The notes: generated by a model from the letters alone, not told the origin. Counted from the stretch's first letter, positions 25,241 through 33,405 are shown. The stretch: DNA of 34,147 nucleotides from Zoogloeaceae bacterium (GCA_031287525.1 JAITSU010000054.1:1-34147), one strand, 5' to 3'. Translations and numbers: made by a program.

Positions 25241-25293
25241 TGTGCGCGTTTCTTGTGTCTTTGCGCGTTTCTGGTTGGCGCGGATTGTGTACA
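25241..25293 (-). repeat. Candidate right end of the Mu-like element
   Basis: Two direct copies of a GCGCGTTTCT motif (in TGTGCGCGTTTCTTGTG at about 25241-25257 and TTGCGCGTTTCTGG at 25261-25274) lead to GGATTGTGTACA ending at 25293. On the reverse strand this reads TGTACACAATCCGC, similar to the left end. Confidence 0.45.
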
Positions 25294-25401
25294 TCTTTTG
25301 GCGGCTTACATTGGAAAGGGGAACGATATTCTATATCGTCGCAAACGAATGTCGGCGCCTGAACCGTATCCGCAAGTTCGTATAATTTATATTATGTAAA
25401 A

Positions 25402-25734
25402 TTAAGCGATGCAGACAGAGGGGGCAAAGCGTAAATCGTCGGGCGTTCGTCGCAGCACACTTGAAAAACTATCGGTAAATCTCACGTCGATTGCCAACCT
25501 GTACACGAGGACGCGCAAAGCGCCGTCCTGAATGTCACAAATCACACGGAAATCGCCCACGCGATAGCGCCAGAAATCGCCAAGCGGACCCGTCAGCGCC
25601 TTGCCAGTGCTGCGTGGGTTTTCCAATCCGGCGATGCGCTCATCCATGAAATCGACAATGCGCCGCGCCATCTGCTTGTCGAGCTTGCGTAGTTGCCCTT
25701 TCGCTGTGTCGGCGTAATCAATCGTCCAAGCCAA
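25402..25734 (-). pseudogene. RelE-family toxin with a frameshifted C-terminus
   Basis: A RelE/ParE-type mRNA interferase toxin by its sequence: WTIDYADTAKGQLRKLDKQ, DERIAGLENPRSTGKAL, LGDFWRYRVGDFRVICDIQD, LRVLVYR. In relatives VLVYR is followed by VGNRREIYR and a stop. Here that peptide is encoded in the next frame (stop at 25469-25471), while the open frame runs 25 codons on into unrelated sequence. A one-base loss near 25498-25502 (AGGTTGGC for AGGGTTGGC, reverse strand) explains it. The conserved C-terminal Arg and Tyr are lost, so the toxin is probably inactive. The start is TTG at 25734 with GAGGAGA upstream, overlapping the antitoxin gene. Confidence 0.8.
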
Positions 25735-25945
25735 GGTCTCTCCTCACGTCAGCAGCGGAATGCGCCTGTTCTTGCCCTTTACGGACACGCTCCAGCACAT
25801 CGGCAGCGAGGTAGTAGTCCTCCATTTCCTCAATGCCCTGCTCGATGATTTCACGCAGATAGTAAGCCTTGGTGCGTCCTGTATGGGATGCGAGGTAATC
25901 AAGCCTTTGCTCGGTTTCTGAAGCGAGGCGAATTGAAGTAGCCAT
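25718..25945 (-). CDS. Ribbon-helix-helix antitoxin of the RelE pair
   Basis: This 75-residue protein begins MATSIRLASETEQRLDYLA, a ribbon-helix-helix DNA-binding N-terminus (RelB/DinJ/CopG-like). The C-terminus (LERVRKGQEQAHSAADVRRD) probably wraps the toxin. It should repress its own operon. The ATG at 25945 has GGAGA upstream. Its 3' end overlaps the toxin start by 17 bases. The pair lies between the Mu-like element and greA, and may be host or accessory cargo. Confidence 0.88.
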   Translation of the reverse strand: MATSIRLASETEQRLDYLASHTGRTKAYYLREIIEQGIEEMEDYYLAADVLERVRKGQEQAHSAADVRRDLGLDD

Positions 25946-26024
25946 GCCCAAATCTCCGTTAGATATGTGTATTCATTGTATTACAGATAAAGCCGAAGTG
26001 TGCCGGGTTGAAGATTGCATTGAA

Positions 26025-26054
26025 CAAAAAAACCGGGAATTCCCCGGCTTTTTG
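26025..26054. terminator. Bidirectional terminator after greA
   Basis: A CCGGG/CCCGG stem around AATTC is preceded by seven A and followed by CTTTTTGTT. On the minus strand this ends the carAB-greA transcripts. Confidence 0.85.
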
Positions 26055-26072
26055 TTGTTTGCTACTGTGCAT

Positions 26073-26549
26073 TCACTCATAGCGCACGTCGATAATCTCG
26101 TATTCCCTCACGCCGCCCGGCGCTTGTACCTGGGCGATGTCACCGGCGTATTTGCCGATCAGGGCGCGGGCGATGGGGGCGCTCACGGAGATTTTGCCTT
26201 TTTTGATGTCGGCTTCGTCTTCGCCGACAATCTGGTAGGTCACGGAATCGCCGGAATCCTGGTCTTCCATTTCTACGGTCGCGCCGAAGACGCAGCGACC
26301 GTCAGCATCCAGCGCCTTGGGGTCGATGATTTGGGCGTTGGAGAGTTTGCCTTCCACTTCCTTGATGCGCCCTTCGATGAATGCCTGCCGTTCTTTGGCG
26401 GCGTCGTATTCGGCGTTTTCCGAGAGGTCGCCATGCGAACGGGCTTCGGCAATGGCGGCGACGACTTCGGGGCGTTCTTTGGTTTTCAATTGGTGGAGTT
26501 CCTGACGCAGCTTTTCGGCGCCGGTTACGGTCAGCGGTACTTTACTCAT
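26073..26549 (-). CDS. greA: Transcription elongation factor GreA
   Basis: GreA rescues backtracked RNA polymerase by stimulating transcript cleavage. It is 158 residues, the standard length. The N-terminal coiled coil ([20 protein letters not shown]) has the acidic tip motif [16 protein letters not shown]. The C-terminal FKBP-like domain ([48 protein letters not shown]) completes the protein. The [10 protein letters not shown] start is typical. It lies downstream of carB on the same strand. Confidence 0.97.
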   Translation of the reverse strand: MSKVPLTVTGAEKLRQELHQLKTKERPEVVAAIAEARSHGDLSENAEYDAAKERQAFIEGRIKEVEGKLSNAQIIDPKALDADGRCVFGATVEMEDQDSGDSVTYQIVGEDEADIKKGKISVSAPIARALIGKYAGDIAQVQAPGGVREYEIIDVRYE

Positions 26550-26585
26550 GGAAAATTCCGGTTTTTTGATGTCGATGAAAGTTTT

Positions 26586-26617
26586 GGCGGATGGCAATGA
26601 TGTGATTGCCATCCGCC
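26586..26617. other. Intercistronic hairpin between carB and greA
   Basis: A perfect 13-bp stem GGCGGATGGCAAT/ATTGCCATCCGCC with a 6-base loop lies between the carB stop and the greA start. There is no T run, so it may protect or process the mRNA rather than terminate it. Confidence 0.6.
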
Positions 26618-26640
26618 GGTATGAGGTTCTGGGTTGGCGT

Positions 26641-29600
26641 TTATGGTAATTCGTCGTGTAGCGCCTGGATGGGATAAACCACCAGTTCGCCGCCAGAGGT
26701 AATTCCTTCGGCGGCGGCTTCCGCGCCCCAGATGGTGGTGTACATGGTGACACGCGCTTGCAGACCGGAGATACGGATGGAGCGCGAGTCGTGAATCGCC
26801 TGACGTTTTTCTTCTACGGTGTTGATAATCAAGGCGATTTCGTTGTTTTTAATCATGTCGACGATGTGCGGACGCCCTTCCACCACCTTGTTCACCACGT
26901 CGACCGGAATCCCCGCTGCGGCGATGGCGGTGGCGGTGCCGCGCGTCGCGATGATGGTGAAATCGGCATATGAGAGATGACGGGCAATCTCCACCGCCTT
27001 GGTTTTGTCGCTTTCTTTCACCGACAGGAAGACTTTGCCGGTTTTAGGCAGGCGCACGCCCGCCGCCAGTTGCGATTTAACGAAGGCTTCGGCGAAAGTT
27101 TTGCCGACGCCCATGACTTCGCCAGTGGATTTCATTTCCGGCCCTAAAATGGTGTCGACGCCGGGGAATTTGATGAAGGGAAATACGGCTTCCTTCACCG
27201 AGAAATACGGCGGCACGACTTCGCCAGTAACGCCTTGCGATTTCAAACTCCTGCCCGCCATGCAGCGCGCGGCGACCTTGGCGAGTTGCAAGCCGGTTGC
27301 CTTGGAGACGAAAGGTACGGTACGCGAGGCTCTGGGATTCACTTCCAGCACATACACCGTGTTGTTTTGAATGGCGAATTGCACATTCATCAGACCGCAG
27401 ACATTCAGGGCTTTCGCCATCAGTCTGGTTTGCCGCCGAAGTTCGTCGGTGATGTCCTGCGAGAGCGAATACGGCGGCAATGAGCAGGCGGAATCGCCGG
27501 AATGCACGCCCGCCTGTTCGATGTGTTCCATGACGCCGCCGATGATGACTTCTTCACCATCGGAGAGCGCGTCGACGTCCACCTCGCAGGCGTCGTTCAG
27601 GAAACGGTCGAGCAGCACTGGCGAATCGTTGGAAACCTTGACCGCCTCGCGCATGTAGCGTTCGAGGTCTTTCTGTTCGTGCACGATTTCCATCGCCCTG
27701 CCCCCCAACACATAGGAAGGACGCACGACCAGCGGATAGCCGATTTCCAGCGCCAGTTTCAGCGCCTCTTCTTCGGTACGCGCCGTGCGATTGGGCGGTT
27801 GGCGCAAGCCCAATTTGTGCAGGAGTTGCTGGAAGCGTTCGCGGTCTTCGGCAATGTCGATGGATTCGGGCGTCGTGCCGATAATGGGCACGCCGTTGGC
27901 TTCGAGGTCGAGCGCGAGTTTCAAAGGCGTTTGTCCGCCATATTGCACGATGACGCCGACGGGTTTTTCCACGGCGACGATTTCCAGCACGTCTTCCAGG
28001 GTCAGCGGCTCGAAATACAGACGGTCAGAGGTGTCGTAGTCGGTGGATACGGTTTCCGGGTTGCAGTTGACCATGATGGTTTCATAGCCATCCTCGCGCA
28101 TCGCCATCGCCGCGTGGACGCAGCAATAGTCGAATTCAATGCCCTGCCCGATGCGGTTCGGCCCGCCGCCCAAGACCATGATTTTTTTCTTGTCAGTAGG
28201 CCAGGCTTCGCATTCCTCCTCATAGGTGGAATACATATAGGCGGTGGAACTGGCGAATTCGGCGGCGCAGGTATCGACGCGCTTGTACACCGGACGCACA
28301 TTCAAGGCGTGGCGGTGTTGGCGCACGGCGGATTCCGTGTTCTTCGTCAAAAAGGCGATGCGGCGGTCAGAAAAACCCTTGCGTTTCAGATACCGCACTT
28401 CTTCGGCGGACAGACTCAAAAAATCGCGCTTTTCCAGTTCCAGTTCAAGGTCGACGATTTCCTTGATTTCGCCCAGAAACCACGGGTCGATGCGAGTCAG
28501 TTCAAAAATCTTTTCCGACGACATGCCGATGCCGAAGGCATCCGCCACGTACCACAGACGTTCCGGCGAGGGTCTTGCCAACTGCTCGTCGATGGCGTCC
28601 GGGTCGACGGATTTCAGGTTGAAGCCATCCACGCCCACTTCCAGCCCGCGCAGGGCTTTTTGCAGGGATTCCTGAAAGGTGCGCCCAATCGCCATCACCT
28701 CGCCCACGGATTTCATCTGCGTGGTGAGCGTGGCGTCGGCCTGGGGGAATTTTTCAAAGGCAAAGCGCGGCACTTTGGTGACGACATAATCAATGGACGG
28801 CTCGAAAGAAGCGGGCGTCTTGCCGCCCGTGATTTCGTTTTCCAGTTCATCCAAGGTGTAGCCGACGGCGAGCTTGGCGGCGACCTTGGCAATGGGAAAG
28901 CCGGTCGCTTTGGACGCCAGCGCCGACGAACGCGACACGCGCGGGTTCATCTCGATGACAATCAGCCGACCATCCTGGGGATTGACGGAAAACTGGACAT
29001 TGGAACCGCCGGTATCCACGCCAATCTCGCGCAACACCGCAATCGAGGCGTTCCGCATAATCTGGTATTCCTTGTCGGTCAGCGTTTGCGCTGGCGCGAC
29101 GGTGATGGAGTCGCCGGTATGCACGCCCATCGGGTCGAGGTTTTCGATGGAACAGACGATGATGCAGTTGTCCGCCTTGTCGCGGACGACTTCCATTTCA
29201 AACTCTTTCCAGCCAATCAGCGATTCTTCAATCAGCAGTTCGTGCGTGGGCGAGGCTTCCAGACCGCGCTTGCAGATGGTTTCAAATTCTTCCATGTTGT
29301 AAGCGATGCCGCCGCCCGTGCCGCCCAAGGTGAAAGAAGGACGGATGATGACGGGAAAACCAATCGCCGCCTGCACCTGCAAGGCTTCTTCCATCGAATG
29401 CGCGATGGCGGAGCGGGCGGAACCCAACCCGATTTTTTCCATTGCCGCCTTGAATTTTTGCCGGTCTTCCGCCTTGTCAATCGCCTCTTTGGAAGCGCCA
29501 ATCAATTCCACGCCGAATTCCGCCAGCACGCCTTCGCGGTCAAGGTCGAGCGCGCAATTCAACGCCGTCTGACCGCCCATTGTGGGCAGTAGCGCGTCGG

Positions 29601-29847
29601 GACGTTCCTTTTCGATAATCTTCGCCACCACCTGCCAGGTAATGGGTTCGATGTAGGTGACATCGGCGGTTTCCGGGTCGGTCATGATGGTCGCCGGATT
29701 GGAATTGACCAGAATCACCTTGTAGCCTTCGGAGCGCAACGCCTTGCACGCCTGCGCGCCAGAATAGTCGAATTCGCAAGCCTGCCCAATCACAATGGGG
29801 CCGGCGCCGATAATCAGGATGCTTTTTATGTCTGTACGTTTGGGCAT
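26641..29847 (-). CDS. carB: Carbamoyl-phosphate synthase large subunit
   Basis: CarB makes carbamoyl phosphate from bicarbonate, ATP and ammonia supplied by CarA, for pyrimidine and arginine synthesis. The 1068 residues match the family (E. coli 1073). Two homologous ATP-grasp halves are visible, each opening with a similar motif ([20 protein letters not shown] and [19 protein letters not shown]). The C-terminal MGS-like allosteric domain (about 930 onward, [20 protein letters not shown]) binds effectors. It begins 29 bases after carA. Confidence 0.97.
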   Translation of the reverse strand: MPKRTDIKSILIIGAGPIVIGQACEFDYSGAQACKALRSEGYKVILVNSNPATIMTDPETADVTYIEPITWQVVAKIIEKERPDALLPTMGGQTALNCALDLDREGVLAEFGVELIGASKEAIDKAEDRQKFKAAMEKIGLGSARSAIAHSMEEALQVQAAIGFPVIIRPSFTLGGTGGGIAYNMEEFETICKRGLEASPTHELLIEESLIGWKEFEMEVVRDKADNCIIVCSIENLDPMGVHTGDSITVAPAQTLTDKEYQIMRNASIAVLREIGVDTGGSNVQFSVNPQDGRLIVIEMNPRVSRSSALASKATGFPIAKVAAKLAVGYTLDELENEITGGKTPASFEPSIDYVVTKVPRFAFEKFPQADATLTTQMKSVGEVMAIGRTFQESLQKALRGLEVGVDGFNLKSVDPDAIDEQLARPSPERLWYVADAFGIGMSSEKIFELTRIDPWFLGEIKEIVDLELELEKRDFLSLSAEEVRYLKRKGFSDRRIAFLTKNTESAVRQHRHALNVRPVYKRVDTCAAEFASSTAYMYSTYEEECEAWPTDKKKIMVLGGGPNRIGQGIEFDYCCVHAAMAMREDGYETIMVNCNPETVSTDYDTSDRLYFEPLTLEDVLEIVAVEKPVGVIVQYGGQTPLKLALDLEANGVPIIGTTPESIDIAEDRERFQQLLHKLGLRQPPNRTARTEEEALKLALEIGYPLVVRPSYVLGGRAMEIVHEQKDLERYMREAVKVSNDSPVLLDRFLNDACEVDVDALSDGEEVIIGGVMEHIEQAGVHSGDSACSLPPYSLSQDITDELRRQTRLMAKALNVCGLMNVQFAIQNNTVYVLEVNPRASRTVPFVSKATGLQLAKVAARCMAGRSLKSQGVTGEVVPPYFSVKEAVFPFIKFPGVDTILGPEMKSTGEVMGVGKTFAEAFVKSQLAAGVRLPKTGKVFLSVKESDKTKAVEIARHLSYADFTIIATRGTATAIAAAGIPVDVVNKVVEGRPHIVDMIKNNEIALIINTVEEKRQAIHDSRSIRISGLQARVTMYTTIWGAEAAAEGITSGGELVVYPIQALHDELP

Positions 29848-29880
29848 TTCAGGGTTCAGGTATCAGATGTCAGGAATCAG
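29846..29880. repeat. Heptameric tandem repeat filling the carA-carB gap
   Basis: CAG recurs every 7 bases at 29850, 29857, 29864, 29871 and 29878. On the coding strand these are CTGATTC, CTGACAT, CTGATAC, CTGAACC and CTGAAAT. The first unit contains the carA stop codon and the last overlaps the carB start codon. Confidence 0.85.
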
Positions 29881-31013
29881 GAGCGCGTCATTGCGGTAAT
29901 GAAACGGTCGAACAGGTACGCCACGTCATGCGGGCCGGGGCTGGCTTCCGGGTGTCCCTGGAAAGAGAAGGCGGGCACGTCGGTACGGGCAAGACCTTGC
30001 AGCGAACCGTCGAACAGCGACACATGGGTAGCGCGAAGATGGGCGGGCAGCGAGGCGGGATCAACGGCGAAACCGTGATTCTGGCTGGTAATCAACACCT
30101 GACCGGAATCGAGGTCTTTAACCGGATGATTCGCGCCGTGATGTCCGAATTTCATTTTTTGGGTCTTCGCGCCGGAAGCCAGCGCCAGCAGTTGATGCCC
30201 CAGACAGATACCAAAAGTCGGCACGCCTTTCGCCAGAAACTCGCGGATGGCTTCGATGGCGTAGGTACAAGGCTCCGGGTCGCCGGGGCCGTTGGACAGA
30301 AAAATGCCATCCGGTTGCAATTTCAGAACATCGGCAGCAGGCGTTTGCGCGGGCACGACCGTCAGCTTGCAGCCCCGCGCCGCCAGCATCCGCAGGATAT
30401 TGCGCTTGACGCCGAAATCATAGGCGACGACATGAAAACGCGGTTCCGGCGCAAAGGCATAACCCTGTTGCAGACTCCAGTCGCCCTGCTCCCAGCCATA
30501 CGCTTCGCGGACGCTCACGACCTTCGCCAAATCCATGCCCGCCAAACCGGGGAACGCCCGCGCCGCTGCCAGCGCCTTGCTCACATCCGCCTCGCCCGCG
30601 ATGACGCAACCCGCCTGCGCGCCCTTGTCGCGCAGGATGCGCGTCAGCTTGCGGGTGTCGATGTCGGCAATCGCCACAACGTCATGTTTTTTCAGATACT
30701 CCGGCAGGCTCTCGGCGGCGCGCCAGTTGGAAAGCTGCCGGGGCAAATCGCGGATGACCAGCCCGGCGGCGTAATTGGCGGCGGATTCAAAATCTTGGGC
30801 GTTACAGCCGACATTGCCGATATGCGGATAAGTCAGCGTCACAATCTGGCGCGAATAGGAAGGGTCAGTCAGAATTTCCTGATAGCCGGTCATGGCGGTG
30901 TTGAACACCACCTCGCCGCTGGTCAGCCCGACAGCGCCAATGGCGCTCCCCCGAAAAACCGTTCCATCAGCGAGGGCAAGCAAGGCGGGCGGAAAACTGG
31001 GGATGAGCGACAC
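29877..31013 (-). CDS. carA: Carbamoyl-phosphate synthase small subunit
   Basis: CarA is the glutaminase subunit that passes ammonia to CarB. It has 378 residues (E. coli 382). The N-terminal CPSase domain ([34 protein letters not shown]) is followed by a class I glutamine amidotransferase domain. Its nucleophilic Cys lies in [16 protein letters not shown], and the His/Glu pair near [13 protein letters not shown]. The start is GTG at 31013, with CAGGAG 7 bases upstream. An in-frame ATG much further out would add a non-homologous leader. Confidence 0.96.
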   Translation of the reverse strand: MSLIPSFPPALLALADGTVFRGSAIGAVGLTSGEVVFNTAMTGYQEILTDPSYSRQIVTLTYPHIGNVGCNAQDFESAANYAAGLVIRDLPRQLSNWRAAESLPEYLKKHDVVAIADIDTRKLTRILRDKGAQAGCVIAGEADVSKALAAARAFPGLAGMDLAKVVSVREAYGWEQGDWSLQQGYAFAPEPRFHVVAYDFGVKRNILRMLAARGCKLTVVPAQTPAADVLKLQPDGIFLSNGPGDPEPCTYAIEAIREFLAKGVPTFGICLGHQLLALASGAKTQKMKFGHHGANHPVKDLDSGQVLITSQNHGFAVDPASLPAHLRATHVSLFDGSLQGLARTDVPAFSFQGHPEASPGPHDVAYLFDRFITAMTRS

Positions 31014-31314
31014 GGGAAAACTCCTGAAATGAATATACGCCAAGCGCCAGACCCCTTGAAAAACCGGACGTTCTGGCGCTTTGCAAAACTGCGTCATTCT
31101 ATCCGAAGCCCCGTCTTTGGGCAAATCCGATACATCTGAAAAAACCGCGCGTTTGCTTGAGCCTGCGCGCCCTGCCCTTGCGCGTTTGGGTTGACGCGCC
31201 CTCTTTCCGCCAACTTATAACCCAAAAGAATAAACATTAAGCCTTTTAGTCTTTTTTACTTTACAGACATCTGCATAAACTCCCGTGAATCCATACAGAT
31301 GCAGGGCAATCAAG
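31014..31314. promoter_or_regulatory. Divergent carA/cysB regulatory region
   Basis: No gene is supported. TTGACG (31191-31196) with TATAAC (31216-31221) at 19-bp spacing is a possible rightward promoter for cysB, followed by an AT-rich leader. No clear arginine or pyrimidine operator for carA was recognised by eye. Confidence 0.4.
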
Positions 31315-32250
31315 ATGAATTTGCAACAGTTGCGTATCGTGCGGGAAACCGTCCGCCAGGATTTCAATCTGACCGAAGTCGCGGGCGCGTTGTTCACCTC
31401 GCAACCCGGCGTTTCCAAGCACATCAAGGATTTGGAAGACGAATTGGGCGTGGAGATTTTCACCCGTCGCGGCAAACGTCTGCTGGGGCTGACCGAGCCG
31501 GGGCATGAACTCGCTGGCGTGGTCGAGCGCATCCTGCTCGACACCCAGAACCTGCGCCGCATTGCCGACCAGTTTTCCAATCGGGAAAGCGGCAATTTCA
31601 TCCTCGCCACCACCCACACCCAGGCGCGTTATGCCCTGCCGCAGGTCATCAAATGGTTCAAGGAAACCTATCCCAGAGTGCATCTGGTGCTGTATCAGGG
31701 TGGCCCCAGGGAAATCGCCGACATGCTTTCTGTTGGTGACGCGAATGTGGGCATCGCCACGGAAGGTCTGGTTGGCGCGGAAAAACTGGCGACCTTCCCC
31801 TGTTACAGTTGGCGGCACGCCGTCATCGTGCCGCAAGGTCATCCGCTCACCAAAATTCACGCCGACGGCAAGCTGACGCTGGAAGCCATCGCCGACTATC
31901 CCATCATCACCTATCACTCCGGCGTTACGGGGCGTTCGCACATCGACGAGGCGTTCAATCAGGCGGGCATTGTGCCGGACATCGTGCTGTCCGCCATCGA
32001 CGCGGATGTTATCAAGACCTACGTCAGCCTGGGGCTGGGCGTCGGTCTGATTGCCGCGATGGCGTTCGACCCGGCGCAAGACCGCGACCTGCTCCTGCTG
32101 GAATCCGAACTGTTCCCGATCAACACCACCGTAATCGCCGTCCGCAAAGGCGCGTGGCTGCGCGATTACGCCTACGCTTTCATCGAAAAACTCGCCCCCG
32201 GCGTGACCGCGCCCATCGTTCGGGACGCCATTCACCCGGAACAAAGTTGA
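31315..32250 (+). CDS. cysB: LysR-family regulator CysB (sulfur assimilation)
   Basis: This 311-residue LysR regulator has an N-terminal winged helix-turn-helix (MNLQQLRIVRETVRQDFNLT, with TSQPGVSKHIKDLEDELGVE). Its effector domain resembles CysB and Cbl (GNFILATTHTQARYALPQVI, GLVGAEKLATFPCYSWRHAV, YHSGVTGRSHIDEAF, YVSLGLGVGLIAAMA). CysB activates sulfate uptake and cysteine synthesis genes in response to acetylserine. The start at 31315 gives the standard family N-terminus; the ribosome-binding site is weak. It could be a Cbl-type paralogue. Confidence 0.9.
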   Translation: MNLQQLRIVRETVRQDFNLTEVAGALFTSQPGVSKHIKDLEDELGVEIFTRRGKRLLGLTEPGHELAGVVERILLDTQNLRRIADQFSNRESGNFILATTHTQARYALPQVIKWFKETYPRVHLVLYQGGPREIADMLSVGDANVGIATEGLVGAEKLATFPCYSWRHAVIVPQGHPLTKIHADGKLTLEAIADYPIITYHSGVTGRSHIDEAFNQAGIVPDIVLSAIDADVIKTYVSLGLGVGLIAAMAFDPAQDRDLLLLESELFPINTTVIAVRKGAWLRDYAYAFIEKLAPGVTAPIVRDAIHPEQS

Positions 32251-32267
32251 AAAACACACGAAAAACC

Positions 32268-32297
32268 TTGGTCATTCCCGTTTTCTTCTTATAGAAT
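32268..32297 (+). promoter_or_regulatory. Likely tRNA-Arg promoter
   Basis: TTGGTC (32268-32273) and TATAGA (32290-32295) are 16 bp apart and end about 20 bases before the mature tRNA. It sits just after the cysB stop. Confidence 0.5.
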
Positions 32298-32314
32298 GCG
32301 CCCTCTTTTGCAGC

Positions 32315-32391
32315 GCGCCCGTAGCTCAGTTGGATAGAGTACTTGGCTACGAACCAAGGGGTCGGGCGTTCGAATCGCTCCGGGCGCGCCA
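32315..32391 (+). tRNA. tRNA-Arg, anticodon ACG
   Basis: A 77-base cloverleaf. The acceptor stem GCGCCCG pairs with CGGGCGC, and the D arm is GCTCAGTTGGATAGAG. The anticodon stem CTTGG/CCAAG holds loop CTACGAA, giving anticodon ACG (read as ICG after deamination). The T loop is TTCGAAT, the discriminator is G and CCA is encoded. It decodes CGU, CGC and CGA. Confidence 0.97.
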
Positions 32392-32393
32392 GT

Positions 32394-32428
32394 TTTTCAG
32401 GTATCGGATGTCAGGCATCCGGTGTCAG
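32394..32428. repeat. Heptameric tandem repeat downstream of tRNA-Arg
   Basis: A C-A/C/G-G triplet recurs every 7 bases at 32398, 32405, 32412, 32419 and 32426 (CAG, CGG, CAG, CCG, CAG). It is similar in unit sequence to the carA-carB gap repeat. Confidence 0.7.
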
Positions 32429-32469
32429 CAAAAGAACGCAGCGGCTTTGCCGCTGGTGGATTCATCAAC

Positions 32470-32498
32470 AATGGCGCGTCGCCGACGCGCCATTTTTT
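32470..32498 (+). terminator. Rho-independent terminator after tRNA-Arg
   Basis: A 10-bp stem ATGGCGCGTC/GACGCGCCAT with a GCC loop is followed by TTTTTATT. A smaller CAGCGGC/GCCGCTG hairpin lies just upstream (about 32439-32455). Confidence 0.85.
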
Positions 32499-32514
32499 AT
32501 TGCGCGAAACCACG

Positions 32515-32817
32515 CTACGCCGCAGACAACGCCAAACTCCTGCGCTCCACGTTCGTACCCCCTGCTCGCCTCGCTTGCCACATATCGTAAGCCAACTGAC
32601 CTTTCAGCCAGCTTTCGGCGCTAGGGCCATCCAGCCACGCTTCCAGACGCAACGCCAAATCAATGCTGACCGCCGCCTTGCCATTCAGCACGCGGGACAA
32701 CGTGACGCGATTGATACCGAGTTCCCTGGCGGCTTCAGTCACGCTCAAGTTAAGCGCGGGTAAAACATCCTCGCGCAGGGTTTCGCCGGGATGCGGCGGG
32801 TTGTGCATATGGCTCAT
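32515..32817 (-). CDS. higA: HigA-family antitoxin
   Basis: This 100-residue helix-turn-helix antitoxin has the HigA signature HNPPHPGETLREDVLPAL, then LSVTEAARELGINRVTLSRV and LNGKAAVSIDLALRLEAWLD. It neutralises HigB and represses the operon. It begins 9 bases after the higB stop with AGGAA upstream. The toxin-first order is characteristic of higBA. Confidence 0.92.
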   Translation of the reverse strand: MSHMHNPPHPGETLREDVLPALNLSVTEAARELGINRVTLSRVLNGKAAVSIDLALRLEAWLDGPSAESWLKGQLAYDMWQARRAGGTNVERRSLALSAA

Positions 32818-32826
32818 GGCAAATTC

Positions 32827-33105
32827 CTAGTGGTCATCCTGATAATCAACCAGCACAGCGTCTTCGCTCTCAAAAGAGAAGGTCAAACGCCAGTTGCCAT
32901 TGACGGTAACTGACCAGTGACCGGCAAGACCGCCAGACAATGAATGCAATTTCCAGCCCGGTATGTTCATATCCGATGGAGCGCAGGCATCATCCAGACG
33001 GCGCAACTGCCGCGCCAGACGCGATGCGTGGTCGGGGCGAATGCCCGCCTTGCTTCCCGTTTCAAAAAACGCCTGAATGCCTTTGTGCAGGAAATGTTTA
33101 ATCAT
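32827..33105 (-). CDS. higB: HigB-family toxin (RelE-like mRNA endonuclease)
   Basis: This 92-residue toxin has family segments IKHFLHKGIQAFFETGSKAG, RLARQLRRLDDACAPSDMNI, PGWKLHSLSGGLAGHWSVTV and NGNWRLTFSFE. It is expected to cut mRNA on the ribosome. The frame looks intact. The ATG begins only 6 bases after the -10 box, so the transcript may lack a leader. Confidence 0.92.
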   Translation of the reverse strand: MIKHFLHKGIQAFFETGSKAGIRPDHASRLARQLRRLDDACAPSDMNIPGWKLHSLSGGLAGHWSVTVNGNWRLTFSFESEDAVLVDYQDDH

Positions 33106-33111
33106 GAATAG

Positions 33112-33141
33112 ATTGTATCAGTGTAGCGCATTACGCTACAA
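33112..33141 (-). promoter_or_regulatory. higBA promoter with an operator palindrome
   Basis: On the minus strand TTGTAG, an 18-bp spacer and TACAAT form the promoter. The inverted repeat GTAGCG-N5-CGCTAC (33123-33139) overlaps the -35 box and most of the spacer, a typical place for HigA autorepression. Confidence 0.7.
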
Positions 33142-33206
33142 CTCTCGCCATCCATTACCTGTTCATACTCATCAGCGCCGCCCTGATACGCCATGCTTCA
33201 GTTCAG

Positions 33207-33269
33207 GTAGGGCGAAATCGAAGAGCGCGCTGGATGTAACGTCCGGCGGTTTCGGAGAATCCCCCTGCC
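33207..33269. repeat. Composite palindromic repeat, degenerate GTAGGGCG type
   Basis: It starts GTAGGGCGAAATCGAAGAGC, has core TGGATGTAACGTCCGGCGG and ends GGAGAATCCCCCTGCC. It is a decayed relative of 5891-5954. Confidence 0.7.
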
Positions 33270-33311
33270 TTTGCTCCGTCATTCCCGCGCGGGAATGATG
33301 AGGGGAATGAA

Positions 33312-33372
33312 AGTGGCGGGAGCATCTTGCTCCCGTTCGTGACCTGTTTGCGGGAGCAGGATGCTCCCGCCA
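33312..33372. repeat. Composite palindromic repeat, double GCGGGAGCA type
   Basis: GTGGCGGGAGCATCTTGCTC and GGGAGCAGGATGCTCCCGCC hairpins flank the linker GTGACCTGTTT. The two outer ends are inverted copies of GTGGCGGGAGCA. This is the most complete copy of this type in the window. Confidence 0.8.
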
Positions 33373-33376
33373 CGAT

Positions 33377-33405
33377 AAAAAAACCCCGCGTAAGCGGGGT
33401 TTTTT
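33377..33405. terminator. Bidirectional terminator
   Basis: A CCCCGC/GCGGGG stem with a GTAA loop is flanked by seven A and six T. It may serve the autotransporter gene about 200 bases away on the minus strand. Confidence 0.85.

Larger units (their letters stand above)
17642..25293 (+). mobile_element. Compact Mu-like transposable element with a head-gene module
   Basis: The span holds, in Mu order, repressor, Ner-like protein, DDE transposase, MuB ATPase, two small genes, Mor activator, protease/scaffold, major head protein and a DUF2190-like head protein. Proposed ends are TGGACACCGCCCGC (from 17642) and, on the reverse strand from 25293, TGTACACAATCCGC. These match at 10 of 14 positions and both begin with TG. 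CACAAGAAACGC occurs about 45 bases inside the left end. A near-identical CACAAGAAACGCGC lies about 40 bases inside the right end, with a second AGAAACGCGC about 20 bases from it. These are candidate transposase sites. A 5-bp target duplication is not seen (GAAAA versus TCTTT), so the exact ends are uncertain. Terminase, portal, tail, lysis and Gam genes are absent. Confidence 0.7.

Noticed and set aside
17637-25298. 5-bp target-site duplication flanking the Mu-like element
   Set aside because: The flanks at the best candidate ends are GAAAA and TCTTT. They do not match, so no duplication is claimed.
27502-29592. Long plus-strand open frame of 696 codons opposite carB
   Set aside because: It mirrors carB codon structure, has no motifs or ribosome-binding site, and carB is certain on the other strand.
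32315-32391. tRNA-Arg as an integration site
   Set aside because: The Mu-like element lies 7 kb away, and Mu-type elements do not use tRNA genes. No integrase or duplicated tRNA 3' end was seen near the tRNA.
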